This document shows, one piece after another, positions 9,162-17,877 of a stretch of DNA of 34,757 nucleotides. Origin of the DNA: a bacterium (GTDB taxonomy: Bacteria; Planctomycetota; UBA8108; UBA1146). The notes beneath the pieces were generated by a model. It was not told the DNA's origin and made no database searches. It saw only the letters and a program-made list of their open reading frames with translations. How positions within the stretch are numbered: position 1 is the first letter of the stretch; every line of letters begins with the position of its first letter. The position numbers were made by a program, and so were the translations under genes. The stretch lies in NCBI GenBank assembly GCA_029976805.1, contig JAPOLY010000027.1, positions 1-34,757 on the forward strand, given 5' to 3'.

Positions 9162-11347
9162 GAACGCCTCCTAGCCCTGCTGAAGAAACTGGCCAATCCC
9201 GTCTCCAACAACAAGAGAGCGAGCACCGCCATGAAAAGGGGATACCAGAGGTCTCCCAACTTTCCGCTGGTGCTTTCCGTTGCCGAGGCCTGTTCGGCAG
9301 TCTGCTCTTCCACCGCCGGGTAAACCTCTGCGAGACCGGCACAGTCGACGAAAACCAACTCACCCTCTCCTGAGGCAGGGTTGACGGCAAAGGCGTCACT
9401 GCGGGTCTCACCCGACTCTTTCTCGTATCGAATTTCGTAAACTCCGGGTTGCCATGACCCGGCAACCGAGAGCAGGAATGATTTTCGATCTTCCGATTCC
9501 TTGAGTGCCAGTGGAACCACTCCTCCATCGGGTGTGATCAGTGAAACCCTGGGAGCGTAATCCGCAGAAGGAACCTCCCTGACCAGAGGTTGGCCAAGGG
9601 CAAGATACCTCCAGTTACCATCCTGTACCGTCAACCAGGGAAGGCACTCATGAAGGAAGCAGACGTAAGCAGGTGTGACAGGGAAGTTGCTCCACTCCCG
9701 ATCAGCGCCGGTCCCCAAAACGACGACTGAGCCACTGCCCTGATAGTCCTGAACCAGGACCGGTGTCTGGTCAAAGTCATCGAGTTCCATGAGGATTTGT
9801 GAGTCTTCTTTGATTTGCAGAGGCTTTTGAAAGCCATGGACCACCACGTCACCCAGACCCGCTTCGGGGAAGCTGGCCAGGTACTCCATGATCGGGTGTT
9901 CCATATCCTTGATCAGCCAGTGATAAAACACCTGACGACGCGGGTCAGAGACCGCGACTCCCGGCTCCCACGGAAACCAGCCTTCTCCATTGTTCCAGGC
10001 GTTGGCTTTCCACGTGGAGTGATCCATCCTCGAACCGGTAAAGACCAATACACCTCCGCCTTCACGGAGGAACTGATCAATCCTTGCCGACTCAGCGGGA
10101 TTCATCGTCGAAACGTCCGCCAACACCAGAATGCGGGCACTGTCGATATCAGCCGAAAGAAGTCGGTCCTCGGGAACGACTTCCACCCGGTAGGGAGACA
10201 GACGGATTCCTGATCCGGAAGTCTCGCTCTCACCGATGGCAGCCAACAACCAATCTGATTCGGCAGAGTCCTCGGCGGGGTTCCAGCCACCATCTGCAAC
10301 GAGAATCTTCACCGACTCGACGACCTCGCAGGCAAACCAGCGAGCGTCATCCCGATCGAGATCATCGCTGCGCAATCGAGCCTCCACGCGGGCAACACCG
10401 GGAAGACGAAAGATATGTGGGAAGCTGAGGGTGATCTCCTCACCGCCCTCAACATCGATGCGGCGGGTTCCCTGTACCTCGCTGTCGATCAACAACTCCA
10501 CTTCGATCCCCGGAACCAACTCTGTTCCGCGATTGGCCACTTCCACCTGAAAGGAGATGGGCAAATCGGTGCTGATCAGCCCTGAAGAAGGTCGCAAGGA
10601 GATGAGGCTCACATTTCTCGGATTGTCTGGAGCCACATTGTGAAGCCGCAATTGGGAATCGGCTTCCTGCAAGAGTTCGAGTGCTTTTCTGACAGCAGGG
10701 CGCTCGGTTCCATCTTCAGAATACCAGTCACCTCTCTGAAAATCGGAGATGAAGTGAAAGGTCCATGCCCCCCCCTGCTCTCTGGCAAAAGAAGCGGCCT
10801 CGGAGATGAGCGTCTCTGGATCGAGTTTGAGCCAGCCCGGTTTGGCCTGCTCGAGATCCCCCAGAATCTCTGCAGGGCCTCCTTCCGCGACCAGCTCGAG
10901 TTGTGCAGAGGGTGTGTCCACAGGGGGCAACCCACCGATAAAGAGCGCGGTTCGATCCCCCACTTCAAGATCGAGCAGAAGGGTTCTTGCCCTTTCTCTC
11001 GCAGCCTGCAGTGTTGAACTGCTCGCCAGGGTGGCGGCCATGCTCGAAGACGCATCCAGAATCACGGCTTCCTGACGAGCCACTCTGCCCAACACCGGCA
11101 AGGTTCCATCGTCAAAACTGGGTCTCGCCATGGCAAACACGAAAAGAAGGACTGCCAGAGTACGAATCAGCAACAGAAGAAGGTTTTCGAGGCGCAGCCT
11201 TCTCTGGTGACGCTTCATCGCCCTGAGCAAAAACTCCATCGCTGCCCATGGTCTGCGCCGGTATCTCTGGCGGTTGATCAGATAGATGATGATGGGGATC
11301 AAACCCATCGCCAAAAATCCGAGAAGAGCAGGATTCACAAAACTCAT
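9158..11347 (-). CDS. BatA-type vWA membrane protein (729 aa)
   Basis: The N-terminus is the characteristic double-transmembrane BatA N-terminal domain: FVNPALLGFLAMGLIPIIIY, then a basic loop with RRRPWAAMEFL and a second helix around residues 55-73. A vWA domain follows with the MIDAS residues D98, S100 and S102 (ILDASSSM). The middle holds beta-sandwich segments and a region (about 390-600) resembling a glutamine-amidotransferase-like fold. A C-terminal helix (about 704-722) ends in a basic tail. In the Bat (Bacteroides aerotolerance) clusters of other bacteria such proteins sit with MoxR and DUF58 genes; their exact role is unsettled. It overlaps both neighbours by four bases (9158-9161 and 11344-11347), so it is translationally coupled on both sides. 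Confidence 0.92.
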   Translation of the reverse strand: MSFVNPALLGFLAMGLIPIIIYLINRQRYRRRPWAAMEFLLRAMKRHQRRLRLENLLLLLIRTLAVLLFVFAMARPSFDDGTLPVLGRVARQEAVILDASSSMAATLASSSTLQAARERARTLLLDLEVGDRTALFIGGLPPVDTPSAQLELVAEGGPAEILGDLEQAKPGWLKLDPETLISEAASFAREQGGAWTFHFISDFQRGDWYSEDGTERPAVRKALELLQEADSQLRLHNVAPDNPRNVSLISLRPSSGLISTDLPISFQVEVANRGTELVPGIEVELLIDSEVQGTRRIDVEGGEEITLSFPHIFRLPGVARVEARLRSDDLDRDDARWFACEVVESVKILVADGGWNPAEDSAESDWLLAAIGESETSGSGIRLSPYRVEVVPEDRLLSADIDSARILVLADVSTMNPAESARIDQFLREGGGVLVFTGSRMDHSTWKANAWNNGEGWFPWEPGVAVSDPRRQVFYHWLIKDMEHPIMEYLASFPEAGLGDVVVHGFQKPLQIKEDSQILMELDDFDQTPVLVQDYQGSGSVVVLGTGADREWSNFPVTPAYVCFLHECLPWLTVQDGNWRYLALGQPLVREVPSADYAPRVSLITPDGGVVPLALKESEDRKSFLLSVAGSWQPGVYEIRYEKESGETRSDAFAVNPASGEGELVFVDCAGLAEVYPAVEEQTAEQASATESTSGKLGDLWYPLFMAVLALLLLETGLASFFSRARRRS

Positions 11348-12246
11348 CTTGGGCTCCCCGCTCTCTTGACGAGGGCCTCTCTGAGAATCTGGTCAAATCC
11401 CCGGGAACAATCCGCCAGTTGATACTGGATTCCACTATTGCGGAAATCTCTTCGAATGGTTCGTGTAAACTCTCGAACTTCCGCCAGGTATGCCTCCCGA
11501 ACTGCCTCAGGGTCAGCCAGTTGATCCTGCATTCCTTCCATACCCTCGAACATGGTCATGCGGGTAAAGGGAAACTCGAGTTCATCAGGATCCATGACAT
11601 GAAGAACGAGAACATCGTGCCCTGCATGTCGCAATCTGCGCAGTCCATGGAGGATCTTGTCCGGCTCATCAAACAGGTCTGTGAGCAGAATGATCAGACA
11701 CCTGCGCTTCAGTCGGTCAGAGACTCTTCCCAGGACTTCACCGATATCGGTGGCATCCTTCCCTGATTCCTGAGCCAGAACCGAAACCATATCTTGCAGG
11801 TGGCTTCGACTTTGGGAGATCGGTGCTTCGGCGCGTATTTTTTCATCAAAAACGAGAGTGCCCACCGCATCCTGCTGACCCAAAATCAGATAAGCGAGTG
11901 ACGCGGCGAGTGTCCGGGCATAATCCAATTTGGTCATGGCTCCGGAGCCGTAATTCATCGACTCACTCGCATCGAGAACCAACTGCACACGCAGATTGGT
12001 CTCCTCTTCAAACTGTTTGATGTAGAAGCGGTCGCTTCGACCGAAAACCTTCCAATCAATGTGACGAATGTCATCACCAGGGACATATTCCCTGTGCTCG
12101 GCAAACTCCACTGACGACCCGTGAAAAGGACTGCGATGCAATCCTGTGATCGAACCCTCGACAATCATGCGGGCTCTAACCACGAGGCCGGAAACCCGGG
12201 CCAGAATGGCCGGGTCGAGAAGGCTTTGGGCATCCTCAGACGGCAT
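11344..12246 (-). CDS. DUF58 domain protein
   Basis: A 300-residue soluble protein with the DUF58 signature in order: [20 protein letters not shown] (about residues 47-66), then [15 protein letters not shown] (68-82), running into a vWA-like fold with an intact MIDAS D92, S94 and S96 in [11 protein letters not shown] further vWA strand ILLTDLFDE lies near residue 185. DUF58 proteins are nearly always encoded directly beside MoxR ATPases, as here, and are thought to be their partner or substrate adaptor. The ATG at 12246 lies inside the moxR end (11-base overlap) with GAGGAG upstream. The stop overlaps the BatA-like gene by four bases. Family identity is firm; the cellular role is unknown. Confidence 0.94.
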   Translation of the reverse strand: MPSEDAQSLLDPAILARVSGLVVRARMIVEGSITGLHRSPFHGSSVEFAEHREYVPGDDIRHIDWKVFGRSDRFYIKQFEEETNLRVQLVLDASESMNYGSGAMTKLDYARTLAASLAYLILGQQDAVGTLVFDEKIRAEAPISQSRSHLQDMVSVLAQESGKDATDIGEVLGRVSDRLKRRCLIILLTDLFDEPDKILHGLRRLRHAGHDVLVLHVMDPDELEFPFTRMTMFEGMEGMQDQLADPEAVREAYLAEVREFTRTIRRDFRNSGIQYQLADCSRGFDQILREALVKRAGSPR

Positions 12247-13294
12247 GCGCTGCAGTCTCCTCCAGCAAGCGTCGGATGATGTCGTCGGAGGTCACTCCCT
12301 CTGCCTCAGCGGCAAAGTTGGTGACGATGCGGTGGCGCAACACTGGCAAGGCAACCCTGCGAATATCCTCGGCAGTCACGTGGGGTCTTCCTGAAAGCAC
12401 TGCACTGGCTTTTGCACCGAGAACCAGATACTGCCCGGCACGGGGTCCTGCTCCCCAATCCACATGGCGCTTGACGAAATCAGGTGCTTCTTCCGTTTTG
12501 ACCCGGGTCGCCCGGGTCAAACGAAGGGCATAACGGATCAGGTCGTCGGCGATCGGAACTTCTCTGACCAATGCCTGAAGTTCACGGATTCTTGGTCCAT
12601 CGAGAACCGTTTCCACTTCAGCAGATTTCCCTCCAGTGGTTCTCTGCATGATCTCAAGTTCTTCATCAGAAGATGGATACTCGACGCGTATGTTGAACAT
12701 GAATCGATCCAGCTGCGCTTCTGGCAATGGATAGGTTCCCTCTTGTTCAATCGGGTTTTGAGTTGCCAGAACAAAGAACGGTTCATCCAGCGGATGGCGC
12801 GTTCCACCAACAGTGACCTGCTTCTCCTGCATCGCTTCCAAAAGAGCGGCCTGAGTCTTGGGTGGAGTTCGGTTGATTTCGTCCGCCAAAACAATGTTGG
12901 CAAAGATGGGTCCAGGAACGAAGCGGAACACCCTTTCACCAGAAGCACCATCCGCCTGGATCACCTCAGTTCCGGTGATGTCACTGGGCATGAGATCAGG
13001 GGTGAATTGGATACGATTGAAATCCAGATTCAACGCTCTTGCGAGTGTGCTGATCAACAATGTTTTTGCCAGTCCCGGAACACCTACCAACAGACAATGT
13101 CCTGAGGAAAGGAGAGACAGCAGAAGTTGATCAATGACCTCATCCTGGCCCACGATGACCTGAGCCAATTGTTTGCGCAGGGAAACCACAGCAGACTGAA
13201 CCTCATCGAGAGGGTTATCCGAGTGCATCTCGTCAGAAGAAGAGGGAGTCACATCCTGTTCATCGGACTCGGGGATCAGATCGTCCTGCATCAT
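12236..13294 (-). CDS. MoxR-family AAA+ ATPase
   Basis: A 352-residue AAA+ ATPase of the MoxR family and first gene of the eight-gene operon. Counting from the chosen ATG, Walker A is GVPGLAKT at 71-78, Walker B is IVLADEINR at 134-142, followed by [20 protein letters not shown], sensor-1 N180 in [19 protein letters not shown] and the DRFMF arginine region near 196-200. The C-terminal lid domain holds the RATRV segment and a [14 protein letters not shown] helix. The frame extends 55 codons upstream to 13459, but that part is low-complexity. The ATG at 13294 has GAGGA eight bases upstream, so I start there; the ATG at 13291 is equivalent. MoxR ATPases act as chaperones for assembly or metal insertion of partner proteins. 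The vWA proteins downstream are the obvious candidates. Confidence 0.95.
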   Translation of the reverse strand: MMQDDLIPESDEQDVTPSSSDEMHSDNPLDEVQSAVVSLRKQLAQVIVGQDEVIDQLLLSLLSSGHCLLVGVPGLAKTLLISTLARALNLDFNRIQFTPDLMPSDITGTEVIQADGASGERVFRFVPGPIFANIVLADEINRTPPKTQAALLEAMQEKQVTVGGTRHPLDEPFFVLATQNPIEQEGTYPLPEAQLDRFMFNIRVEYPSSDEELEIMQRTTGGKSAEVETVLDGPRIRELQALVREVPIADDLIRYALRLTRATRVKTEEAPDFVKRHVDWGAGPRAGQYLVLGAKASAVLSGRPHVTAEDIRRVALPVLRHRIVTNFAAEAEGVTSDDIIRRLLEETAAHAV

Positions 13295-13302
13295 CTTGAG
13301 TT

Positions 13303-13307
13303 TCCTC
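13303..13307 (-). promoter_or_regulatory. Ribosome binding site deciding the moxR start
   Basis: Minus-strand GAGGA with an eight-base spacer to the ATG at 13294. No comparable site precedes the earlier in-frame start candidates, and the residues encoded upstream do not look like protein. Confidence 0.6.
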
Positions 13308-13879
13308 GCGTTCCTAGAAACCTTGCCAACCATGGCAGGCGTAAGGGTTGTATGAAGGGCCCCCGGGAAGGAGCCCGGCTCGCTTTCGGGCAGGGACTTT
13401 GTAAATCCTTGAACACTCCCCCGGGAAACCGGACTTGATCCAGAGGGTGTCTGCAACAAGCCCCCCGGAGGGGGAAAGGCTCCCGCTTCAGCGAAAAGTC
13501 CTGAAAAAGCGTCTCTTGGGCCGAAGCAAAGGATAATCCAAGGGGGATGCCTTCGAAAGCGTGCAGACCCCCGAAAACCCGTTGAGACGGTCGATACAAC
13601 GGAATTTCCAATTCAGTGGTCTGATGTGGTGAAGGGGCTTCACCCCCAACAAATCCCGACTCTCCTGCCGGTCTCGTTGACTTCGACCCCCCCTCCCCTA
13701 AACTTTGCCAACTGCCCCTTCCAACGATGCGTCGCCATGGGGTGGTTCCACCGGATTCAGGCCGGACGGAGCTTCCCGACGGGTCCTCCCCTCGAGGGCT
13801 TTCCGATGGCGTTCCCTGAATCAAAATCGGTATTTTTTGGCGATCGCCCGTGATTGAAAGTCACCCGATGGTGACTAGT

Positions 13880-13887
13880 GGAGGGGG
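13880..13887 (+). promoter_or_regulatory. Ribosome binding site deciding the guaB start
   Basis: The sequence GGAGGGGG lies upstream of a GTG at 13892, with seven bases between the GGAGG core and the GTG. The alternative starts (GTG 13850, ATG 13868) have no such site, and ATG 13904 is 19 bases from the core. Confidence 0.55.
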
Positions 13888-13891
13888 CCCC

Positions 13892-15400
13892 GTGGCCGAT
13901 GGAATGACTGCCAATGAAGTCTTTCATTCTCACAGCAGCCTGACCTATGACGACCTGATCATCATGCCCGGATTCATCGACTTCGGGGTTCAGGACGTCA
14001 AGTTGCAAACACAACTGACCCGTGAAATCACCATCCAGGCACCTCTGTGCTCATCACCGATGGATACTGTCACGGAAACCGAAATGGCCGTCAATTTGGC
14101 CCTTCTCGGTGGCATCGGGTTTATCCACTACAACAACACGATCGAAGAACAGGCGCGTATGGTCCGCAAGGTCAAGCGCTATGAGAATGGATTCATCACA
14201 GACCCGATCGTTCTCAGCCCAGCCCATCAAATCTCTGATGTGGACTCGATCCGGGAACGTCACGGCTTCTCAGGGGTCCCGATTACCGAGGACGGAACCC
14301 TGCAATCAAGGCTGGTCGGTATCGTCACCAACCGTGATATCGATTTCGAATCGGATCGAACCATCACACTGGATCAGGTCATGACCCGGGATCCGATCAC
14401 CGCTCCCAAGGGCATCACTCTTCAGGAAGCGAATCGCATCCTTCGTGAATCGAAAAAGGGCAAGCTGCCCATCGTCGATGAAAACGGAATCCTGAATTCG
14501 CTCGTCTCTCGCAACGACATCAAGAAGAACAGGGATTTCCCGGAAGCGTCCAAAAGTGCTGACAAGCAACTGATGGTGGGTGCTGCCATCTCCACTCGCC
14601 CCGATGACCGCACGAGACTTGCGGCACTGGTCGAGGCAGGAGTGGATGTCATCGTCGTCGACAGTGCACAGGGGCATTCCGTTTTCCAGATTGAACTTCT
14701 TCGGGAAATCAAGGCCACCTACCCAGACCTTCAGGTCATCGCAGGAAATGTGGTCACGAGGGATCAATGCGAAAGCCTGATCGACAGCGGTGCCGACGGC
14801 ATTCGTGTCGGAATGGGCCCCGGATCGATTTGCACCACCCAGGAGACGATGGCCGTGGGACGTGGGCAGGCCGCTGCGGTTTACCATTGCGCCAGCTACT
14901 GTCGCAGTCGGGGAGTGCCCGTCATTGCCGACGGAGGAATCCGCGATATCGGACACATCGTCAAGGCTCTGTCTCTCGGATCATCCGCGGTCATGATGGG
15001 TTTGATGTTCTCCGGTACTTCCGAAACTCCGGGTGAATACTTCTACCAAAATGGTGTTCGTCTCAAGCGCTACCGTGGCATGGCCTCTATCGAGGCGATG
15101 GATTCCGGCGGCGGAAAAAGATACTTCGCCGAGGACGAACAGGTTCGTGTCGCCCAGGGTGTTTCAGGGATGGTGATGGACAAGGGATCCGTCAGAAACC
15201 TGGTGCCCTACCTTTGCCAGGGCCTCAAACATGCATTCCAGGATATCGGCGTCAAATCGATGACCGCTCTGCATGGTGCTCTTAAAGATGGCAAAATCAC
15301 ATTTGAAACGAGAACCCAGTCCGCACAGCGCGAAGGTGGTGTGCACGATATGTATTCCTACGAGAAGCCGGCCATGGGAGCCCGCGAACGAGTCGAGTAA
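13892..15400 (+). CDS. guaB: Inosine-5'-monophosphate dehydrogenase, eukaryote-like type
   Basis: Oxidises IMP to XMP with NAD+, the committed step of GMP synthesis. From GTG 13892 the protein has 502 residues; in-frame starts at 13850, 13868 and 13904 are possible. The order is: N-terminal barrel part with [15 protein letters not shown] and SSPMDTVTE; two CBS domains (about residues 105-220, [12 protein letters not shown] and [11 protein letters not shown]); then the rest of the barrel with the catalytic loop [10 protein letters not shown] (Cys about 314), [18 protein letters not shown] and the RYFAED flap with its Arg-Tyr pair; and a C-terminal [16 protein letters not shown]. Segments such as the [15 protein letters not shown] start, TQE after the catalytic Cys, [11 protein letters not shown] and the VHDMYSYEK end resemble animal IMPDH more than the usual bacterial enzyme. 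It lies 24 bases before guaA, with which it is surely cotranscribed. Confidence 0.96.
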   Translation: MADGMTANEVFHSHSSLTYDDLIIMPGFIDFGVQDVKLQTQLTREITIQAPLCSSPMDTVTETEMAVNLALLGGIGFIHYNNTIEEQARMVRKVKRYENGFITDPIVLSPAHQISDVDSIRERHGFSGVPITEDGTLQSRLVGIVTNRDIDFESDRTITLDQVMTRDPITAPKGITLQEANRILRESKKGKLPIVDENGILNSLVSRNDIKKNRDFPEASKSADKQLMVGAAISTRPDDRTRLAALVEAGVDVIVVDSAQGHSVFQIELLREIKATYPDLQVIAGNVVTRDQCESLIDSGADGIRVGMGPGSICTTQETMAVGRGQAAAVYHCASYCRSRGVPVIADGGIRDIGHIVKALSLGSSAVMMGLMFSGTSETPGEYFYQNGVRLKRYRGMASIEAMDSGGGKRYFAEDEQVRVAQGVSGMVMDKGSVRNLVPYLCQGLKHAFQDIGVKSMTALHGALKDGKITFETRTQSAQREGGVHDMYSYEKPAMGARERVE

Positions 15401-15424
15401 TCGCGCTTCAGTTGAGAGGAGGTC

Positions 15425-16984
15425 ATGATGGCCTCGAAAAATCAAAATGAGTTTTGTGCGATCCTTGATTTTGGATCCCAGTACAGCCAGTTGATCGCCC
15501 GTCGGGTTCGGGAAAATCATGTCTACTGTGAGATTCTCCCTTTCGACACCACAGCAGAAGAACTCCAAAGTCGTGGAGTTCATGGCGTGATTCTCAGTGG
15601 CGGTCCCTGCGGAGTCTACGACGAGGGTGCACCTCAGTTGGATCCGGCGATCCTCGATCTTCCGGTACCGGTACTCGGCATCTGCTATGGCATGCAAGTC
15701 GCCTGCCAGACGACCGGCGGAGAAGTGATTCCCTCCACCGAGCGTGAGTATGGCGACACCACCCTGAATATCGACGCTTCAGATAACCCGATCTTCGCTG
15801 ATTGTCCTGAACAACTTCAGGTCTGGATGAGTCATGGCGACCGGGTATCCAAAAGTGGTGAAGGATTTGAAGCGATCGCCCACACAGAAAACACGCCCCT
15901 CGCCGCGGTCCATGATTCTGCCAAGAACTTCTGGGGATTGCAGTTTCATCCCGAGGTCACCCATACCCGCGATGAGGGAAAGATCCTCCACAACTTCCTC
16001 TACAAAATCTGTGGATTCACAGGGGATTGGGAGATCAAGGATTATGTCGATTGGGCTGTCGGGGAAATCCGCAACCAGGTCGGTGAAGGCCGAGTGGTTT
16101 GTGGCCTTTCTGGAGGAGTCGATTCATCCGTCGTCGCACTCTTGATCCACAAAGCCATCGGAGATCGCCTGACCTGTTTCTTCGTCGACAATGGATTACT
16201 CCGTAAGGGAGAAGCACAGCAGGTTTGCGACGTTTTTCAGGGACAGTTCAATCTGGACTTCCGGTTTATCGATGCGACTGACCGCTTCCTCGAGAGACTC
16301 GTCGACGTCACGGACCCTGAAACAAAAAGAAAACAGATCGGCTACCAGTTCATCGATGAGTTCAGGGAAGCTGCCAAAGAGTTCACAGACGCCAAGTTCC
16401 TCGCACAGGGAACTCTCTATCCGGATGTGATCGAAAGTGTCAGTCCTTTTGAGGGACCTTCCGCCACCATCAAGAGTCATCACAATGTGGGCGGGTTGCC
16501 AGACGATCTTGATTTCGAACTGGTTGAGCCATTGCGGTTCCTCTTCAAGGACGAGGCTCGATTGATCGGCAAGGAACTGGGTTTGCCCGACGAGATCGTT
16601 CACCGTCAGCCCTTCCCGGGCCCCGGTCTGGGCATCCGCATCATTGGTGACATCACTCGCGAGCGTCTCGACACCCTGCGCGAAGCGGATGCCATCGTCC
16701 GTGAAGAACTGCAGGAATGGGATCGCCACCATGACGTCTGGCAGGGCTTCGCTGTCTTGCTGCCGGTCAGGTCCGTGGGAGTTCAGGGTGACCAGAGAAC
16801 TTATGAGGCGACCGCTGCCTTGAGAATCGTTGAGTCTGTTGACGGCATGACTGCAAATTGGATGTTGCCCCCACAGGAGATTCTCGCCCGAATCAGCAAT
16901 CGGATCTGCAATGAAGTCAAAGGCATCAACCGCGTCGTTCTCGACATTTCCAGCAAACCCCCTTCAACCATTGAGTGGGAATAA
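15425..16984 (+). CDS. guaA: GMP synthase (glutamine-hydrolysing)
   Basis: Aminates XMP to GMP using glutamine and ATP. The 519-residue protein has the class I glutamine amidotransferase domain first, with catalytic C87 in GICYGMQ and H175/E177 in LQFHPEV. The ATP-pyrophosphatase domain follows with its P-loop SGGVDSS at about 229-235, then the C-terminal dimerisation domain ending KPPSTIEWE. All catalytic residues are intact and the length is normal. A strong GAGAGGAGG site at 15414-15422 precedes two adjacent ATG codons. The first is only two bases from it, so the ATG at 15428 (MASKNQ) may be the true start. It directly follows guaB, giving the complete IMP-to-GMP branch. Confidence 0.97.
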   Translation: MMASKNQNEFCAILDFGSQYSQLIARRVRENHVYCEILPFDTTAEELQSRGVHGVILSGGPCGVYDEGAPQLDPAILDLPVPVLGICYGMQVACQTTGGEVIPSTEREYGDTTLNIDASDNPIFADCPEQLQVWMSHGDRVSKSGEGFEAIAHTENTPLAAVHDSAKNFWGLQFHPEVTHTRDEGKILHNFLYKICGFTGDWEIKDYVDWAVGEIRNQVGEGRVVCGLSGGVDSSVVALLIHKAIGDRLTCFFVDNGLLRKGEAQQVCDVFQGQFNLDFRFIDATDRFLERLVDVTDPETKRKQIGYQFIDEFREAAKEFTDAKFLAQGTLYPDVIESVSPFEGPSATIKSHHNVGGLPDDLDFELVEPLRFLFKDEARLIGKELGLPDEIVHRQPFPGPGLGIRIIGDITRERLDTLREADAIVREELQEWDRHHDVWQGFAVLLPVRSVGVQGDQRTYEATAALRIVESVDGMTANWMLPPQEILARISNRICNEVKGINRVVLDISSKPPSTIEWE

Positions 16985-16989
16985 CCAGA

Positions 16990-17085
16990 GTGGGCTTGGG
17001 GCTGGCGGAAATCCTGATTGCCGCGATGGTGTTTTTTGTTGTGGGCTGGATTCTTTTGCGAAGGCCATCTGACATCGAAGATTGA
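16990..17085 (+). CDS. Tiny single-helix membrane ORF, first of a similar pair
   Basis: A 31-residue ORF from a GTG six bases after the guaA stop to a TGA at 17085. It reads VGLGLAEILIAAM, then VFFVVGWILLRR and PSDIED: a single hydrophobic helix, a short basic stretch and an acidic tail. Its layout and the WIL...ED ending parallel the ORF that starts 11 bases further on. A GTG at 16975, inside guaA, is an alternative start. The Shine-Dalgarno site is weak. I do not recognise the family. The evidence for expression is only the tight spacing, the transmembrane character and the similarity to the next ORF. Confidence 0.42.
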   Translation: MGLGLAEILIAAMVFFVVGWILLRRPSDIED

Positions 17086-17096
17086 AGGTACCTCCC

Positions 17097-17195
17097 ATGC
17101 CAGGATTGAGTTTGCTGCCCCTCCTCGGTTTGGTCTTTGTATTTGGGATCATCTCGTGGATTCTCTACAATTCTTCCGGCAAAGATGAAGATTGA
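17097..17195 (+). CDS. Tiny single-helix membrane ORF, second of a similar pair
   Basis: A 32-residue ORF from ATG 17097 to TGA 17195. It reads MPGLSLLPLLGLVFVFGIIS, then WILYNSSGKDED. One transmembrane helix is followed by a short polar acidic tail. GAAGG lies about 11 bases upstream, a plausible ribosome site. It shares with the preceding ORF the same length, a (G/S)WIL motif at the end of the helix and an acidic ED terminus. Such one-helix peptides often serve as accessory subunits of oxidases or transporters, but nothing in the immediate neighbourhood is an obvious partner. The family is unknown. Confidence 0.5.
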   Translation: MPGLSLLPLLGLVFVFGIISWILYNSSGKDED

Positions 17196-17373
17196 GACCT
17201 GTCAGATATCCAGCATGGGTGACTGACACTCAAAAACTCCTTGTGAGTCTGGCGATATTCTCCTCACTCAGAGATTTCCTTCCCGGTTCCACTTTGATTT
17301 TCCGTCTGGATACCGAAAAATGACCACGATTCCAGATTGCTGTTTCGGCAATCAGTAGTTGAAGTGAGATCCA
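17196..17373. other. Short intergenic stretch before ribH
   Basis: These 178 bases have no reading frame of interest. I looked for an FMN riboswitch, which often precedes riboflavin genes, and did not recognise its conserved elements. A promoter for ribH-nusB-ftsY is expected here but I cannot pick one with confidence. Confidence 0.5.
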
Positions 17374-17877
17374 ATGGTCACTGAATTCAATGGTTCAATG
17401 AATGGCGAAGGCCTGAAAATCGGGATTGTCACCTCCCGCTTCAGCGGGGAGCCTTGTGACCGTCTTCTTGCCTCCGCAATCCAGCGCCTTGAAGAACTGG
17501 GCGTTTCAAAAACAGACATCACGACGGCGTCTGTTCCAGGAGCCTACGAGATCCCGAGAGTCGTAAGGGAAATGGTCGATGGCCGTCCTGAAAACTATGA
17601 TGCGGTGATCACCCTTGGTTGTGTCATTCGGGGAGAAACTCCCCACTTTGATTTCGTCGCAGGCCCCTGTGCGGATGCCTTGATGAAAATTCAATGTGAC
17701 TACAACGCATTCAACAAACTCTGCCCGCCGATCATCTTTGGTGTTCTCACCACAGACAATCGGGAACAGGCGATGGCCCGGAGTGGTGGCGATCACAGTG
17801 ACAAGGGTCGCGATTGTGCCGAAGCAGCGGTCGAGATGGCCAATCTCATTCAATCGATGGGAAGGTCTGACCGATGA
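17374..17877 (+). CDS. ribH: 6,7-dimethyl-8-ribityllumazine synthase
   Basis: Catalyses the penultimate step of riboflavin synthesis, condensing 5-amino-6-ribitylamino-uracil with dihydroxybutanone phosphate. The 167-residue protein has the normal length and the family motifs in order: IGIVTSRF near residue 16, SVPGAYEIP around 53-62, ITLGCVIRGETPHFDFVA around 80-98 with the catalytic His after GETP, and FGVLTTDNREQA around 127-138. The stop overlaps the nusB start by four bases (ATGA). The other rib genes are not in this window, so ribH is separated from its pathway and sits instead with nusB, a pairing common in many bacteria. Confidence 0.96.
   Translation: MVTEFNGSMNGEGLKIGIVTSRFSGEPCDRLLASAIQRLEELGVSKTDITTASVPGAYEIPRVVREMVDGRPENYDAVITLGCVIRGETPHFDFVAGPCADALMKIQCDYNAFNKLCPPIIFGVLTTDNREQAMARSGGDHSDKGRDCAEAAVEMANLIQSMGRSDR

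Larger units (their letters stand above)
13295..13891. other. Long divergent intergenic region, GC-rich, no gene recognised
   Basis: About 600 bases separate the divergent moxR operon and guaB. A minus-strand reading frame spans 13291-13824 but encodes a Pro/Gly/Ser/Arg-rich sequence with no start site or family resemblance, so I treat it as chance. The stretch holds small perfect hairpins: a 7-bp stem GGTGAAG/CTTCACC with a 3-base loop at 13628-13644, a 5-bp stem of five C against five G at 13461-13474, and TGCCA/TGGCA at 13324-13337. It must contain the promoters of both operons, but I could not identify convincing -35/-10 pairs. No 6S, RNase P, SRP or tmRNA signature was recognised. Confidence 0.6.

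Noticed and set aside
13295-13459. N-terminal extension of MoxR to 13459
   Set aside because: The 55 added residues do not resemble the family, and the ATG at 13294 has a good ribosome site.
13291-13824. 177-codon minus-strand frame in the moxR-guaB gap
   Set aside because: Low-complexity Pro/Gly/Ser/Arg composition, no ribosome site and no family resemblance. Kept as non-coding, although the region itself is flagged.
17196-17373. FMN riboswitch upstream of ribH
   Set aside because: The conserved RFN-element blocks could not be recognised, and ribH alone with nusB is rarely under this switch.
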